49,049 nt of DNA from Marinifilaceae bacterium (lineage in GTDB: Bacteria; Bacteroidota; Bacteroidia; Bacteroidales; Marinifilaceae). The translations under genes were made by a program, and so were the position numbers. How positions within the stretch are numbered: position 1 is the first letter of the stretch; every line of letters starts with the position of its first letter. Under the pieces are notes generated by a model. That model was not told the DNA's origin. It searched no databases and saw nothing but the letters and a program-made list of their open reading frames with translations. Location of the stretch: assembly GCA_016744515.1 (NCBI GenBank), contig JADGEF010000001.1:1-49049 (forward strand), given 5' to 3'. Shown here piece by piece: positions 34,495-45,959 of the stretch.

Positions 34495-34868
34495 TATTTT
34501 TGTTGTTCAATCCAGTTGATGATATCATTAATTACTACCGCCATATTTTGTTTTACCTCAAGGTCATCAAACCGTATGAATTTAACACCTTCAGCTTCTA
34601 AACGCTTTTGTCTATTTGCATCATTTATCGCGATGAGTTCAATTGAATGACTTTCGCCATCTATTTCAATGGCTAATTGGAGTTCATGACAATAGAAATC
34701 TACGATATAATCGAGCATGGGAACTTGTCTGTGAAATTGAAAGCCGAGGATTTGTTTATTTCTTAATTCACACCATAGGAAAATTTCCGCAAGCGTGCTT
34801 TTATTACGAAGCTTCCTAGCCAATAACTTTAGATCTTTTCTGTAGGGTATAATTTTATTTTTACCCAT
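34494..34868 (-). CDS. DUF559 (PD-(D/E)xK-like) endonuclease-domain protein
   Basis: The 124-residue protein is the typical small DUF559 form, related to very-short-patch-repair-type nucleases. Motifs are IPYRKDLKLLARKLRNKSTLAE, LWCELRNKQILGFQFHRQ, DYIVDFYCHELQLAIEIDGESH (Asp and the E-x-D core of the nuclease fold) and a C-terminal GVKFIRFDDLEV. No function is established. It has its own start and stop but is packed between one repeat copy downstream (R1) and two upstream (R2, R3), inside an otherwise glycosidase operon. I infer a small mobile or hitch-hiking unit rather than a metabolic gene. Confidence 0.88.
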   Translation of the reverse strand: MGKNKIIPYRKDLKLLARKLRNKSTLAEIFLWCELRNKQILGFQFHRQVPMLDYIVDFYCHELQLAIEIDGESHSIELIAINDANRQKRLEAEGVKFIRFDDLEVKQNMAVVINDIINWIEQQK

Positions 34869-34890
34869 AATTTTTGACTTATTCGTTTGA

Positions 34891-34963
34891 ACATCCCCCT
34901 GTATCCCCCTTCAAAAGGGGGACTTTTAATTCCTCTCTAGAGAGGAGACCTAGAGGAGTTTTG
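34891..34963. repeat. Structured C/G-rich repeat, copy R2
   Basis: Same orientation as R1 and R3. The first half is nearly identical to R3; the second half is diverged (CCTCTCTAGAGAGG) but keeps hairpin potential in a shifted register. Confidence 0.88.
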
Positions 34964-34976
34964 TTTTTATTACTGA

Positions 34977-35049
34977 ACATCCCCCTGTATCCCCCTTCAA
35001 AAGGGGGACTTTTAATTCCCCTCTTGAGAGGGGACTAAGGGGAGTGTTG
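34977..35049. repeat. Structured C/G-rich repeat, copy R3
   Basis: Closest to R1 (CCCCTCTTGAGAGGGG hairpin and AGGGGAGTGTT end). It ends 4 bp from the stop codon of the GH2 gene. Confidence 0.9.
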
Positions 35050-35053
35050 TTTT

Positions 35054-38236
<3,183 letters not shown>

Positions 38237-38248
38237 TTATTAATTGGT

Positions 38249-39880
38249 TTAACTTCCTTGTTTATTATTTGTGTATTTAGTGATGAGTACATTCCTAATT
38301 TCGGTAAATAAATCAACAACAGCTTGCATATTTTCATTTGTTTTATCCGTAAGGAATTGTTTCGCCCTTTTAGGACTCTTTTTATAAAGTTCGCTTGCTT
38401 TTTTGTCGTTAGCAATCAAATTGTCGAATAAACGTTGTTGAAAAGGATCACGATATTTTCTCATATCCACAACAGCATCTTGCCAACGTAGATACAATAG
38501 GTTATCAACAAAATCGATAGCCCAGCGCGCTGAAGCAGGATTGTACTTTTTAGGATCGTAGTTTTTATATGATTCGTGAATCTTCTGTGTTCCAGCATAA
38601 ATAGGAACATAAGGTGAGGTGTACTGATTGTCTTGAAATACCCAGTAAACACCACCAATTGCATCAGGTAACCATGAACGTAATTGGCAAATCATACCAT
38701 AGTTTCCTTTGGATACATTCCTGCGATTTGTGATATCAAGAAGTTCTCTCATTGCCGTTGTTGGAAATGGCGTTGTTAATGGACTCTTAACCAACTTGCC
38801 ATCTTTAGTAGGAACATACCAGTCTGGATCAGATGTTTTATCGTAAATAGTCCCTTCGAATGTAGATCTTTGGAACGCCATAATATCTTGTACCGATATT
38901 TTCTTTTCAGGTTTTACAGAAAAAGGATAAAGGGATACATCTTCTACGTATTGATGGTAAGCATCTTGCCCTTTGTAAGGATTGCTTAAATTTCTATTAG
39001 GCCACTCTTTTAAGTTTGGAGCAAATGTTGAATAAAACAACCAAAATCGTCCGCTAGCCCATTCTCTAAAGCAAGGACTATAAGCTTCTTGCCAAATGAA
39101 AGGTTTACCCGAATCTTCTTTGTACCAACCCTTATCAATTGCAACTTGTTTGTAATTATCTGAAGCCATAAACCACTCAGGTTTATTAAGGTCAATTTCC
39201 TTAATAATACTCCAGTTTGGCACAATGGCGATGTGATCGTCAGGAACTCGTTGAGCAGCCCAAATGGCACCTGCTTTCCCAGATTCAGGAGTCCAATCCT
39301 TGCCTACAGCCACAATTTCAAGTATCCATACTTCATTTGGATCTGCAATCGATAGAGCTTCAGATTCAGGTCCACATGAAGGTAAAAAACCATATTTATT
39401 CATGAGTGAGGTAATCAATTTGATAGCTTCACGTGCTGTTTTGCATCGTTGTAGAGCAAAAACCATAGCTTGCTCTACTGTCATAATTTGTTTACCAGAT
39501 TCATGATCAACCTGCAATTCAGATTTTTGACTCAATGTACTTTCAGCGATAGCCAATTGAAACTCATTCATATGAGAATAGGCTGAGTGAAAGTAAGTGT
39601 ATGTTTGTTCAACCTGCGGAATTTGACCTATAATTTCGCCATAGTTATCTAATGCACCATTTATTTCCTGTAAACCATAGTATACTGGAGTCATACTTCC
39701 TATTGGAAATTTTTGTCCGTGAACAACTCTTATTCGAGTATCGTTTCCACCATATGTATGGGAAGTGATTACTGAACCATCAATAGTCGCTTTTTTCCCT
39801 GCAACAATGTCTGTGCAAGCTAAGGCATGTTGCCAAATAGCGATAAACACAAACACCGGAATTAATAATAATTTTTTCAT
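38249..39880 (-). CDS. C69 family dipeptidase
   Basis: The best start is ATG 39880 (MKKLLLIPVF); a GTG at 39913 would place extra charged residues before the signal peptide. The protein then has 543 residues. Cleavage after HALA exposes Cys22 as the N-terminal nucleophile (CTDIVAGKKATIDGSVI), as required for this Ntn-hydrolase family (PepD-like dipeptidases). GNYGMICQLRSWLPDAIGGVYW is another family motif. The exported location suggests it trims peptides in the periplasm. It follows the S37-type peptidase gene by 46 bp, so the two are co-transcribed. Confidence 0.9.
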   Translation of the reverse strand: MKKLLLIPVFVFIAIWQHALACTDIVAGKKATIDGSVITSHTYGGNDTRIRVVHGQKFPIGSMTPVYYGLQEINGALDNYGEIIGQIPQVEQTYTYFHSAYSHMNEFQLAIAESTLSQKSELQVDHESGKQIMTVEQAMVFALQRCKTAREAIKLITSLMNKYGFLPSCGPESEALSIADPNEVWILEIVAVGKDWTPESGKAGAIWAAQRVPDDHIAIVPNWSIIKEIDLNKPEWFMASDNYKQVAIDKGWYKEDSGKPFIWQEAYSPCFREWASGRFWLFYSTFAPNLKEWPNRNLSNPYKGQDAYHQYVEDVSLYPFSVKPEKKISVQDIMAFQRSTFEGTIYDKTSDPDWYVPTKDGKLVKSPLTTPFPTTAMRELLDITNRRNVSKGNYGMICQLRSWLPDAIGGVYWVFQDNQYTSPYVPIYAGTQKIHESYKNYDPKKYNPASARWAIDFVDNLLYLRWQDAVVDMRKYRDPFQQRLFDNLIANDKKASELYKKSPKRAKQFLTDKTNENMQAVVDLFTEIRNVLITKYTNNKQGS

Positions 39881-39894
39881 AGTTTTTATTTTTG

Positions 39895-39922
39895 AAGAGA
39901 CGCACGGTCGCACGTCTTTACG
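39895..39922. repeat. Short AGACGCAC-type inverted repeat
   Basis: The gap between the S37 and C69 genes contains AGACGCACGGTCGCACGTCT, a slightly decayed copy of a hairpin element of the form AGACGCAC..GTGCGTCT that is scattered through many Bacteroidota genomes. Confidence 0.55.
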
Positions 39923-39926
39923 AATA

Positions 39927-41237
39927 TTATTTTTTGATTAATTTTGTTTCATCAATATCTATATTTAACCAAGTTTCTAGTGTTTGTACAATTTTGGTTT
40001 GCATCTCGGGTGTAAAGCTTTTTATTCTGGTACCGTGCGAGCCAGTAGGGTGAATGAATTTTTGGCATTTTGTATTGTCTTTTAAATCTACTTGAGTTGC
40101 TGACCAAGTGTCGTATTCGCCATAAATAAATAGCATTTTTTCAGCCTTAGTTTGTAACCACTGATTAACCGCAAGCATTGATTTAGGATTAAAGGTTCCG
40201 TCAGCACCTTCAGGCAGTGTAAAATCGAAAGTTAAATCCTTATCGTAATTTATGTATTTTTTAAAAGGTGCAACTTCGTAGCTATACATTCCAAGCTCAG
40301 TTAGTGCCTGATAGAAAAAGGGCTGTTGTTGTTTGATCTTTTTACTATCGAAAAAATTAAAAGGAGATGCTTTGGCTAAATGCGCAAATAAATCAGAAGC
40401 GCTTGCATTTGATTTAGGAATTTTATCAATAGTTGTATTTCCCCATTGCCAAAACGCAAAAGAGTACTCAAGAATATTCAAATCCAATGCTTTTTCAACT
40501 CCCATTTTAAAATTATACTTTTTCTTTTTGGCATAATCTTTTAATAGAGGTAACAGCTGTTTTCTATTTTTGAAACATGCTATCTGGAAATTTCTAACCT
40601 TTGAACGAGCTTCTTCGCTACCTACAGTTGCTAGGTGTTTGTATATCCTTTTGTCTTCACGTTCCAAATTCATTGGTGCAACATAGGGAACACTTACGTC
40701 AACATCATTTGGGTAAAAATATCTGTGATAGATTGTTGTTTGTCCACCCTTACTTATTCCTGTTGAAATCCATTTGTTTGTATAAATCTTTTTTAAGGCC
40801 TGAATTACGGTATGTTGATCGGCGGCAGCTTGTTTTATATTCAGGTATTTCCAATCTAAACTATCAGGACGAGAATGATTAAAGTAACGGTGTTCGATCG
40901 TAAGTTGATTGGCATCCATTAATTTACTGAGTTCTCCTGCTTTCTCAGTCCAAATATTATAGCCTTGTATTTCTACAACCATAGGTTTGGAAAGATCACG
41001 ATGTCCTAAAAGTACTCTTTGTTTAAAAGTCCCTAATTCAGGATTTTCGTGATCGATAGGTTGTGTAAACCACATTTCATAGTATTCGGTAAAAGTGGTG
41101 TCACCTACAATCTTTTCGACACTTACATTAGGCAGTGCTTTAAGTTGAGTGAGTAAATCTTTAGTTTTAGTTTGGCATGCAGTTGCTAGCCAAATAAATG
41201 TGATGATTAGTAGGTAGTTGAATTTTTGAAGTTTCAT
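39927..41237 (-). CDS. Peptidase S37 (S28-like) family lipoprotein, probable tripeptidyl aminopeptidase
   Basis: The 436-residue protein has a lipoprotein signal peptide with Cys21 in LATAC|Q. It resembles the PS-10/S37 serine peptidases: YYEMWFTQPIDHENPELGTFKQRV, IEHRYFNHSRPD, the nucleophile Ser162 in STGISKGGQTTIYHRYFYP, a late Asp in FIYGEYDTWS and the His in HPTGSHGTRI. Characterised relatives release tripeptides from the N-terminus, often proline-containing. It is first in an operon with the C69 dipeptidase and the beta-galactosidase, and is preceded by an element shared with the S9 peptidase operon. Confidence 0.86.
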   Translation of the reverse strand: MKLQKFNYLLIITFIWLATACQTKTKDLLTQLKALPNVSVEKIVGDTTFTEYYEMWFTQPIDHENPELGTFKQRVLLGHRDLSKPMVVEIQGYNIWTEKAGELSKLMDANQLTIEHRYFNHSRPDSLDWKYLNIKQAAADQHTVIQALKKIYTNKWISTGISKGGQTTIYHRYFYPNDVDVSVPYVAPMNLEREDKRIYKHLATVGSEEARSKVRNFQIACFKNRKQLLPLLKDYAKKKKYNFKMGVEKALDLNILEYSFAFWQWGNTTIDKIPKSNASASDLFAHLAKASPFNFFDSKKIKQQQPFFYQALTELGMYSYEVAPFKKYINYDKDLTFDFTLPEGADGTFNPKSMLAVNQWLQTKAEKMLFIYGEYDTWSATQVDLKDNTKCQKFIHPTGSHGTRIKSFTPEMQTKIVQTLETWLNIDIDETKLIKK

Positions 41238-41255
41238 GTGTTTATTGTTTCTTTA

Positions 41256-41324
41256 GGTCATATGGAAATCGCCTAAATAGTTGTCTCCTTCTGTTTGAAA
41301 AGGTTTACTAATAGCTTATTTCAT
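41256..41324 (-). promoter_or_regulatory. Shared upstream element, copy 1 (before the S37 gene)
   Basis: 69 bp align without gaps to 44863-44931 with 48 identities. The most conserved part, on the minus strand, reads TAGGCGAYTTYYATRTGAC. It lies 19-87 bp upstream of the ATG at 41237. Confidence 0.6.
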
Positions 41325-41467
41325 GTATTTAGATTATTTTTAACTTGAGTTTATTTCGAAAAAAGAAAACCTGATAGTTTGAACCAAATATTTGTTGCAA
41401 AAAAAGTAAATCTTATATAGTTCAGTTCAGCTTACAGGTTTTCTATTGTCTTGTTTGTTCTTGTATT

Positions 41468-42508
41468 TTATCTGAAAATAAACCCATTTTTTAGGGGATC
41501 ATCTGGGTCGAAATAAAAATCGTTTTGCCCTGTTATCGAAGCAGTACCACTCACTTCTGGAATTACAGCTTGATGTTCGCCATATTTACAAGCTTTAATA
41601 ACTTTTACCGTCATCGTACTACTTAAAATGCTTTCAATTGTAATTTCTTTATTTTTATTAAGTTCTTCCTTAGCATAGTGTATGGCTGCACGAGCACTTA
41701 CTCCAGATCCTGTTGGAGAGCGGTCGACTTCACCTTCGGCAAAAATGCAGACATTGCGCGAGTGGTTCTTCGGATTTTTGGCTTTCCCAATAAAAATCGT
41801 TCCATATAGAAAGCTTAAATCTTCTTCGAAAGGATGTTTAACTTCGAATTGATCCATAACCGCATATTTTATTTTACGACCATAGTCAATCAGCTTATTA
41901 TAATCCGATTCATCCAGATTCAATCCTAAGTCTTCAGCTTGTACGTAGGCATAAAAAGCACCACCATAAGCTAAATCAAATCTGACTTTCCCAATTTCTG
42001 GAACATCGACAATCTGATCTCTTAATGCTATAAACGATGGCACATTTTGAAATGTAACACGTTTAACTTTCCCTTTTTCTCTGAATGCTTGGCAGGTTAT
42101 TCTTCCTGGAGGTGCATCAATACGAATGATAGGATTGTTTTCTTTTCGAATGATCATATCTGTGTCCAATACCAAAGTAATAAGAGCAATCATGGCGTGA
42201 CCGCACATGGTACTATAACCTTCGTTGTGAAGGAAAAATGTGCCGAAGTCACCGTCTTTTGTAGTAGCTTCAGTAATAATTGCACCATACATATCAGCAT
42301 GACCACGAGGTTCCCACATGGTTCCTGTTCGGATATAGTCATAATTGTCACGGAAATAACGGCGCTTTTCAAGAATTGTAGTGCCTTTTATTTCTGGTAA
42401 GCCACCCGTAAAAACTCGTAAGGGTTCACCTCCCGTGTGTAAATCGATGGTTTTTATCTTTAACCAGTCTTTAGGTGCTTCCCATTTCCAATCATCAAGT
42501 ATGCTCAT
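41468..42508 (-). CDS. trans-3-hydroxy-L-proline dehydratase (proline racemase family)
   Basis: The 346-residue protein belongs to the proline racemase family. The first catalytic Cys is present (C102 in STMCGHAMIAL), but the second is replaced by Thr (T266 in VDRSPTGSGV). In this family a Cys/Thr pair marks trans-3-hydroxy-L-proline dehydratase, while Cys/Cys marks racemases and epimerases. The enzyme removes water from trans-3-hydroxyproline to give pyrroline-2-carboxylate. It begins 33 bp after the S9 peptidase and is near an ornithine-cyclodeaminase-family gene that could complete the path to proline. It is cytoplasmic, with no signal peptide. Confidence 0.9.
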   Translation of the reverse strand: MSILDDWKWEAPKDWLKIKTIDLHTGGEPLRVFTGGLPEIKGTTILEKRRYFRDNYDYIRTGTMWEPRGHADMYGAIITEATTKDGDFGTFFLHNEGYSTMCGHAMIALITLVLDTDMIIRKENNPIIRIDAPPGRITCQAFREKGKVKRVTFQNVPSFIALRDQIVDVPEIGKVRFDLAYGGAFYAYVQAEDLGLNLDESDYNKLIDYGRKIKYAVMDQFEVKHPFEEDLSFLYGTIFIGKAKNPKNHSRNVCIFAEGEVDRSPTGSGVSARAAIHYAKEELNKNKEITIESILSSTMTVKVIKACKYGEHQAVIPEVSGTASITGQNDFYFDPDDPLKNGFIFR

Positions 42509-42540
42509 CGTTTAAGGATAAAGTAAAAAGGTTAAAGTTG

Positions 42541-44805
42541 CTAGTTGATTTTATAGTTATTGGGAACATTCTTATGCATCAAATGTTTAACAAAGAAATC
42601 CCATCGTTTTCTTAAAAAATATTTATTATAGTAAAGTGTGCTATGATTACATCCAGGAATTAACAGCAATTCAAAATCCTTATTGGCTGCTATTAGAGCA
42701 TCAGCCATTCTCATAGATGCTGCTGGATTAACGTTATTGTCCATATTTCCATGAACTAATAATAATTTACCTTCAAGTTTATTGGCTAGTAAGAAGTTTG
42801 ACTGCTCGTCGTAATGTTTGTTAACGGGAAATCCCATGTATAATTCGGGCCACCAGGCTTTTGCCGATCTGTGATCGTGATTTCCAGCAGAGGATACGCC
42901 AACTTTATAGAACTCAGGGTGAATTAAAAGGGCATGGGTTGCATCATATCCTCCAGCAGAGTGACCATAAATTCCAACATTATTAATATCCATATAAGGG
43001 TACTGTAAAGACAGTTCTTTAATGGTTTTTATATGATCCAAACATCCTATGTCACCTAAGTTTTTATAAGAAAAGTCGTGGAATGATTTCGATCGGAATG
43101 CCGAACCTAAACCATCAACTGTCAGTACAACAAAACCTAGTTGTGCCATTGGAACGTCCATATTGATTAATCCTCTTCGGAAAGTTTTTGGAGACCTAAT
43201 GGTTTGAGGTCCTGAATAAGTTCCATCAATAACAGGGTAAGTCTTATTATTATCTAAATTAAACGGTCGGTAAATTACGCCATATATGTCTGTTTTGTTA
43301 TCGCGAGCTTTCAGTTTGTTCATTTCTGGAGCTTGCCATCCCATATCTACAATATCCTTTATATCAGTCTCATCAACTTTCATAATTAACTTTCCAGTTT
43401 TACTGTTGCGAATCACGAATCGATCTGCTAGATTAACTCTTGAGTAATTATCAAAAATATATTTGGTGTTTGGGCTGATTGAGCAAACGTGTGTTGCATT
43501 TTCAGGACTTAGTAGTTTTAATTCTGAACCATCAAAATTGATAGAATACAGATAATTGTAATAAGGATCGCCCTGTTCTTTACCACAAGCGCGGAAGAAT
43601 ATTTTTCTGTTTTTTTCATCTACTTTACAAATCTCACGTACAACATAGTTACCTGTGGTAATCTTATTTTTTAATTTTCCAGTGTTGTAATCGTACAGAT
43701 ATAATTGATTCCATCCTTCTTTTTCGGAGCTCCAAATAACTTCATTAGATTTTTTTGTAACATGGTATACAAGCATGTTTGGATCCACATAAGTGTCCGA
43801 AGATTCTGATATAACAACTCTTGATACACCAGTAGTAAGGTCTAGAGCAATGAGTTCTCTTTTTTTGTAACCACGGTAATATCTTAAAGTGTAAGCTTGA
43901 GTTTTGTTAAGCCATTTAAAGCCATACTCAAGGAATACGCCATTTTCTGGCAAATCACATTTAATTTCTTTTCCTGTTTCGGTATCGAATATCGCATATG
44001 AAACACGTGTTAAATCCTTATCACCAGCAATAGGTCTTTCATAAGAATAAACTTCAGCACGGAATCCTTTTTCAGGACTACTTTTGTACAGATATAGATT
44101 TTTTGTATGCTTACGATTGTATTTAGAACAAATAAGGTATTTGGAATCAGGAGACCAAGATGCGTCAATTTCGAACTGATCTTGTTGATTTGCACTTTCA
44201 TTTTTGACAAAATACCAAGAGATGGAAGTCCCATAACTCAATTTCGCATTTCCATCGGTTGATAGTTGTACTTCGCTATTTTCACCATCACTTTTGAGGT
44301 AAATATTATAATCCTTTATAAAAGCGATTTTTTTCTTATTTGGAGATACTAATTCTGTTTTCTTATCTGTTTTGATTTTCTCTTTCTTAACCAAACTGTA
44401 ATTTTCCAAATTAACACTTAAGGAGAAACTGTCGATTTGGAATGAGATATTTTTATTCTGATCTAATTTAACTTTGCTAAGTTTTAGATCGAAAGCACTT
44501 GTTTCTTTTTTTAGTGTACTAGAGATTAAAGCAGACATCTTTTTGTGATCGAAGAGGGGGCTTCTATTCTTCTTTTTGATATCGATAAGAAAATATTCTT
44601 GTCCTTTTCGTGTTTTTGTACTGTACCACAATGAATCACCTTTACCTATCCAGTTTGGGTTGATGTTACTGTTGTATATCTTATCTTCGATATTACACCA
44701 AAGCCATTTTTCTGCTTCCTTATAATCTTTAAGTTCTCCTTGTCCGAATATTTTTCCTGCGGATAAAAGAAGAAGGAGTAATATGGTAATGCGATTTAGT
44801 TTCAT
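42541..44805 (-). CDS. S9 family peptidase, dipeptidyl peptidase IV-like
   Basis: The 754-residue protein has a signal peptide (1-21, ending KIFG/QG), a beta-propeller of the DPP-IV N-terminal type (about 95-480) and a C-terminal alpha/beta hydrolase domain. The catalytic triad is visible: Ser616 in GIYGHSAGGYD, Asp689 in HGNMDNNVNP and His721 in PGCNHSTLYY. The usual GWSYGG is GHSAGG here, as in many Bacteroidota paralogues. Members cut after proline or alanine near the N-terminus of peptides in the periplasm. It leads an operon with trans-3-hydroxyproline dehydratase. Confidence 0.93.
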   Translation of the reverse strand: MKLNRITILLLLLLSAGKIFGQGELKDYKEAEKWLWCNIEDKIYNSNINPNWIGKGDSLWYSTKTRKGQEYFLIDIKKKNRSPLFDHKKMSALISSTLKKETSAFDLKLSKVKLDQNKNISFQIDSFSLSVNLENYSLVKKEKIKTDKKTELVSPNKKKIAFIKDYNIYLKSDGENSEVQLSTDGNAKLSYGTSISWYFVKNESANQQDQFEIDASWSPDSKYLICSKYNRKHTKNLYLYKSSPEKGFRAEVYSYERPIAGDKDLTRVSYAIFDTETGKEIKCDLPENGVFLEYGFKWLNKTQAYTLRYYRGYKKRELIALDLTTGVSRVVISESSDTYVDPNMLVYHVTKKSNEVIWSSEKEGWNQLYLYDYNTGKLKNKITTGNYVVREICKVDEKNRKIFFRACGKEQGDPYYNYLYSINFDGSELKLLSPENATHVCSISPNTKYIFDNYSRVNLADRFVIRNSKTGKLIMKVDETDIKDIVDMGWQAPEMNKLKARDNKTDIYGVIYRPFNLDNNKTYPVIDGTYSGPQTIRSPKTFRRGLINMDVPMAQLGFVVLTVDGLGSAFRSKSFHDFSYKNLGDIGCLDHIKTIKELSLQYPYMDINNVGIYGHSAGGYDATHALLIHPEFYKVGVSSAGNHDHRSAKAWWPELYMGFPVNKHYDEQSNFLLANKLEGKLLLVHGNMDNNVNPAASMRMADALIAANKDFELLLIPGCNHSTLYYNKYFLRKRWDFFVKHLMHKNVPNNYKIN

Positions 44806-44862
44806 GTGTCTATAATATGATTTTAAATTATTCGCAAAAGCTCATGATGGTTAAAGCCTATT

Positions 44863-44931
44863 TGTCACATAAAAGTCGCCTAACTAGTCATTCCATTTTG
44901 TTTGGAGATGCTTGCTTATGACTCATTTCAT
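44863..44931 (-). promoter_or_regulatory. Shared upstream element, copy 2 (before the S9 gene)
   Basis: Second copy of the 69-bp element found before the S37 gene. It lies 58-126 bp upstream of the ATG at 44805, filling the gap to the ornithine-cyclodeaminase-family gene. Confidence 0.6.
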
Positions 44932-44943
44932 TTTGATATTTGC

Positions 44944-45903
44944 TTACAATTGAATTTGGGTTCCAATATTATTCTTAAGCGCTTTTTTATACATACATTC
45001 AGCAACAACGACATCAAAAAGTGCCATACCTACTGATTTAAAAAAGGTCGTTTTTGACTGATCAATATTTTGCTTAATAATTAACTCACTTATTGGTTTT
45101 ATTTGGTTTGCTGTTAGCTTCTTTTCTGATAGTGGGATTGATAAATCACCACTTTCTTTTGCTGCAAATGGCGTATCAACCCAAACTTGATCTACTAATG
45201 GGAATAGTGCATCTGGAAATTCTCTCATATCTGGTTTGTATGAGCCGATACCAATAAACGATTTCCCTTTTAAAAGGTCTGAATTGTCTGGAATCACAGG
45301 AGTTTGTGATGAAGTCGTACAGATGATTATTTCAGACTGTTCTACTAAAGTCTCACTTTCGGAGCAAATGCTTATTTCTATATTTGGGAGTGCTTTTTTA
45401 AGCTCAATAATAAACTCTTTCGCTTTTTCTTCATTTCTATCGTAAACCAAAATTTCTCGAACAGGTCTAATAGAACTTGCGAAGATAGCTTGCGTAAATC
45501 CTTGAATTCCTGTGCCTATAATTCCAAGTTTAGTACTGTTTTCAGGACTTGTATGTTTTATACCAATTGCTCCAACGGCTCCAGTTCTTATTGCTGTTAA
45601 TGCTGCACCATTCAGTAGAGCCAAAGGTTCACCAGTTTCACCATCATTAAGTGTCATCACACCATAAATTGACGGTTTTCCTTTTTGTGAATTTTGTGGA
45701 TTAACACTTACTAGTTTGGTTCCAAAACATGATTCGGTAAAACAAGGCATCAACAATAGAGTATTGTCTCCTTGGTGTGCATGCATCCTGTCAGGCATGT
45801 GAAATTGCTCTTGATGGAAAAGTGTAAATGCTTTAGTAATAGCATTTATAACTTCCTCAGGACTTAGAAGATTCTCAATTTCTTTTTTAGTAAGTATTAG
45901 CAT
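44944..45903 (-). CDS. Ornithine cyclodeaminase family protein, probable pyrroline-2-carboxylate reductase
   Basis: The 319-residue protein has the ornithine cyclodeaminase/mu-crystallin fold: MPDRMHAHQGDNTLLLMPCF, FGTKLVSVNPQNSQKGKPSI, LNGAALTAIRTGAVGAIG and the NAD(P)-binding loop LGIIGTGIQGFTQ. Members include ornithine cyclodeaminase, alanine dehydrogenase and delta-1-pyrroline-2-carboxylate reductase (LhpI). The adjacent operon encodes trans-3-hydroxyproline dehydratase, whose product is pyrroline-2-carboxylate, so the reductase role (giving L-proline) is the best inference. It lies 56 bp after the Xaa-Pro aminopeptidase, with a hairpin in the gap. Confidence 0.88.
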   Translation of the reverse strand: MLILTKKEIENLLSPEEVINAITKAFTLFHQEQFHMPDRMHAHQGDNTLLLMPCFTESCFGTKLVSVNPQNSQKGKPSIYGVMTLNDGETGEPLALLNGAALTAIRTGAVGAIGIKHTSPENSTKLGIIGTGIQGFTQAIFASSIRPVREILVYDRNEEKAKEFIIELKKALPNIEISICSESETLVEQSEIIICTTSSQTPVIPDNSDLLKGKSFIGIGSYKPDMREFPDALFPLVDQVWVDTPFAAKESGDLSIPLSEKKLTANQIKPISELIIKQNIDQSKTTFFKSVGMALFDVVVAECMYKKALKNNIGTQIQL

Positions 45904-45919
45904 TGTTTATTTCAAAGTG

Positions 45920-45947
45920 GGAGAAGAGATATGATAATCTCTTCTCC
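45920..45947. other. Intercistronic hairpin between the aminopeptidase and cyclodeaminase-family genes
   Basis: A perfect 11-bp stem GGAGAAGAGAT/ATCTCTTCTCC with a 6-nt loop and no T run on the minus strand. It may be an RNA-stability or processing element rather than a full terminator. Confidence 0.6.
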
Positions 45948-45959
45948 AATATAAATAAA

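Noticed and set aside
39880-39913. GTG start at 39913 for the C69 peptidase
   Set aside because: It would put charged residues before the signal peptide that must be removed to expose the catalytic Cys.
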